From Paenibacillus dendritiformis (GTDB taxonomy: Bacteria > Bacillota > Bacilli > Paenibacillales > Paenibacillaceae): 64,000 nt of DNA. Positions 62,793 through 64,000 of the stretch are shown piece after piece. The DNA lies in contig NZ_AP025344.1 of NCBI RefSeq assembly GCF_021654795.1, positions 2,976,501-3,040,500 of the forward strand. The letters run 5' to 3'. The position numbers and the translations under genes were made by a program. The notes under the pieces are model-generated. The model was not told the DNA's origin. It was given only the letters and a program-made list of their open reading frames with translations, and did not search any database. The first letter of the stretch is position 1, and the number at the start of each line of letters is the position of its first letter.

Positions 62793-63905
62793 ATGGCCAC
62801 AAAAGTTCTGTTACTGCCCTTTTTGCAAATCAAAATGGGACATCATCAAGCCGCCGATGCGCTGGCGGAGCATTTGCGGTCGATCGATCCGTCCATCGAA
62901 TGCGACATCGTTGATATTTTGGACTACACCTACGGCAGGCGCGTGGAAGGCTTGGTGTCCTCGACCTATTTGAAATGGATTCACTTCCTGCCGATGACTT
63001 ACAGCTGGATGTACCGGAAAAGCTGCGGCCGCCAGCTCCGCAGCAAGAGGCGTTACCGTCTCTATGAGATGATCTTTATGAGAGGCATGCAACAATTGAT
63101 ACGGGAAAGGCAGCCGGATTGCATCCTGTGCACTCATGCGCTGCCGTCGTACTTGCTTGATCGCTTGAAACGCAACGGCCTCCTTTCCATTCCGGTAATC
63201 AATGTGTATACGGATTTTTTTATCAATGATGTATGGGGGAGGGACGGAATCGATTATCATTTCGTTCCGGATGCGCATATCAAGGAGTGGCTGACCAACC
63301 GATCCGTTCCGGCCGATCATATTTTCGTCACCGGCATACCGGTGCATCCGCAATTCACCGCTTCGCGTCCGGAACGGAAGCAAGCGGATTCCGAATTCAC
63401 GGTCTTGATTACGGGGGGAAATCTTGGCGCGGGGATCATGAAATCGTTGTGCCGCACGATCGGGAAGGCGGAGGGAGTTCGTTATATCGTGCTATGCGGA
63501 AAGAATAAAGCGCTATATCGCCATTTGAAGAAGAAAAACTGCCCCGGCATCATTCCGATGCCTTATATTGAATCGAGAGCGGGAATGAATGATTTATACA
63601 ATCAGGCCGACGCGGTACTGACCAAGCCGGGGGGAGTAACGGTTAGCGAATGCTTATTTAAAAAAATGCCGATCCTCGTCTACCATGCCTTGCCCGGGCA
63701 GGAAGAAATCAATCTGCTGCATCTGTTGGACATGCAAGTAATCGTTTATGTGAAGGATTGGGCCAAAGAGACGATGGACAAGCAAATCAAGCTCCTCCGG
63801 AACAAAACGGTGATGGATCGTCTAAGGGCGCAAATGAATGCTTATCACCGTGAACTATCGGATCTGAAATCGACGCTGCGCCATGTTCTCATGCCGCAGC
63901 AGTAA
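62793..63905 (+). CDS. MGDG synthase/UgtP-type glycosyltransferase
   Basis: A 370-residue GT28-type glycosyltransferase. The N-terminal domain (LLLPFLQIKMGHHQAADALAEHL) is the MGDG synthase type that binds diacylglycerol; the C-terminal half (VLITGGNLGAGIMKSLC, ADAVLTKPGGVTVSECLFKKMPILVY) is the UDP-sugar-binding domain. Homologues such as UgtP attach sugars to diacylglycerol for glycolipids and lipoteichoic acid anchors. GGAAAGGA is 3-6 bases before the ATG. Compared with UgtP (about 380 residues) the length is normal; linkage and number of sugars cannot be told. Confidence 0.85.
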   Translation: MATKVLLLPFLQIKMGHHQAADALAEHLRSIDPSIECDIVDILDYTYGRRVEGLVSSTYLKWIHFLPMTYSWMYRKSCGRQLRSKRRYRLYEMIFMRGMQQLIRERQPDCILCTHALPSYLLDRLKRNGLLSIPVINVYTDFFINDVWGRDGIDYHFVPDAHIKEWLTNRSVPADHIFVTGIPVHPQFTASRPERKQADSEFTVLITGGNLGAGIMKSLCRTIGKAEGVRYIVLCGKNKALYRHLKKKNCPGIIPMPYIESRAGMNDLYNQADAVLTKPGGVTVSECLFKKMPILVYHALPGQEEINLLHLLDMQVIVYVKDWAKETMDKQIKLLRNKTVMDRLRAQMNAYHRELSDLKSTLRHVLMPQQ

Positions 63906-63930
63906 AGGGCCGAAGCTGCACTTGCACAAT

Positions 63931-63955
63931 AAGCCGCATGATGGCGGCTTTTTTT
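63931..63955 (+). terminator. terminator of the glycosyltransferase gene
   Basis: AAGCCGC and GCGGCTT form a seven-pair stem around ATGATG, followed by seven T residues. About 25 bases beyond the stop codon. Confidence 0.85.
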
Positions 63956-64000
63956 GCGCGCATTGGCCGGATGTCCTCTCAGCGGGCATCTGTTGGGCAA

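Overview
The window looks like chromosomal DNA of a spore-forming, Gram-positive bacterium of the Paenibacillaceae (Paenibacillus type). Supporting evidence: an SspH-like small acid-soluble spore protein, a T-box leader, KhtT/KhtU-like K+ efflux, a bacitracin-type two-component/ABC/phosphatase locus, a UgtP/MGDG-type glycosyltransferase, strong AGGAGG ribosome binding sites with frequent GTG/TTG starts, and overall GC in the low-to-mid fifties by eye. The species is inference. I recognise no rRNA, tRNA, CRISPR array or intact insertion sequence.

Layout. 0.1-12.4 kb is a glycan-utilisation locus: an AraC regulator fused to a GH39 glycosidase, an MFS sugar transporter, two GH3 glycosidases, two ABC sugar permeases and a solute-binding lipoprotein, with cre-like sites and an odd repeat-rich leader between glycosidases and ABC transporter. 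12.4-14.0 kb is a scar: a truncated, frameshifted serine recombinase abuts a truncated, frameshifted SulP transporter. 14.0-17.0 kb holds a tandem MerR regulator and a comparatively AT-rich module (unknown protein, GyrI-like protein, divergent WYL regulator). 17-26.5 kb carries sspH, a CDF transporter, khtTU, a TetR/ABC exporter, a nucleoside-kinase-like gene, rtcB and a CWC protein. 26.5-31.1 kb has a GNAT, a T-box-controlled glnS with a frameshift, a FusB-family EF-G-binding protein behind what looks like a translational attenuator, and speD. 31.1-36.4 kb is a two-gene CoA-dehydratase activase/dehydratase system under a near-perfect Fnr-type palindrome.

36.4-38.0 kb is a gene graveyard: tandem terminators, a 41-bp tandem repeat array, a fragment of a second GH39/AraC gene and an IS1182-type transposase remnant. 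38.0-42.2 kb is a bcr-like bacitracin resistance locus, with four response-regulator half sites at exact 11-bp spacing in front of the ABC genes. 42.9-50.5 kb is a very GC-rich, tightly overlapping seven-gene operon (KAS III/OleA-like, ATP-grasp, OleD-like reductase, metallo-beta-lactamase fold, PaaK/F390-type adenylating enzyme, GNAT-like, SDR). It is the best candidate here for an undescribed biosynthetic system. 50.6-55.9 kb carries a copper-amine-oxidase-N protein and an ABC exporter/AgrC-AgrA-like unit with a 58-residue membrane protein. 56-64 kb holds a DMT exporter with a divergent XRE-cupin regulator, a DUF1259 protein, a GMC oxidoreductase, an alpha/beta hydrolase, an array of ~50-bp-spaced imperfect palindromes, a metallophosphoesterase and a diacylglycerol glycosyltransferase-like gene.

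How the genes work together: extracellular oligosaccharides are probably bound by the lipoprotein, imported by the ABC and MFS carriers and cleaved by the GH3 and GH39 enzymes. Separate modules deal with antibiotic stress (bcr, FusB, TetR-ABC, GyrI/WYL, DMT), ion stress (KhtTU, CDF) and anaerobiosis (activase/dehydratase).
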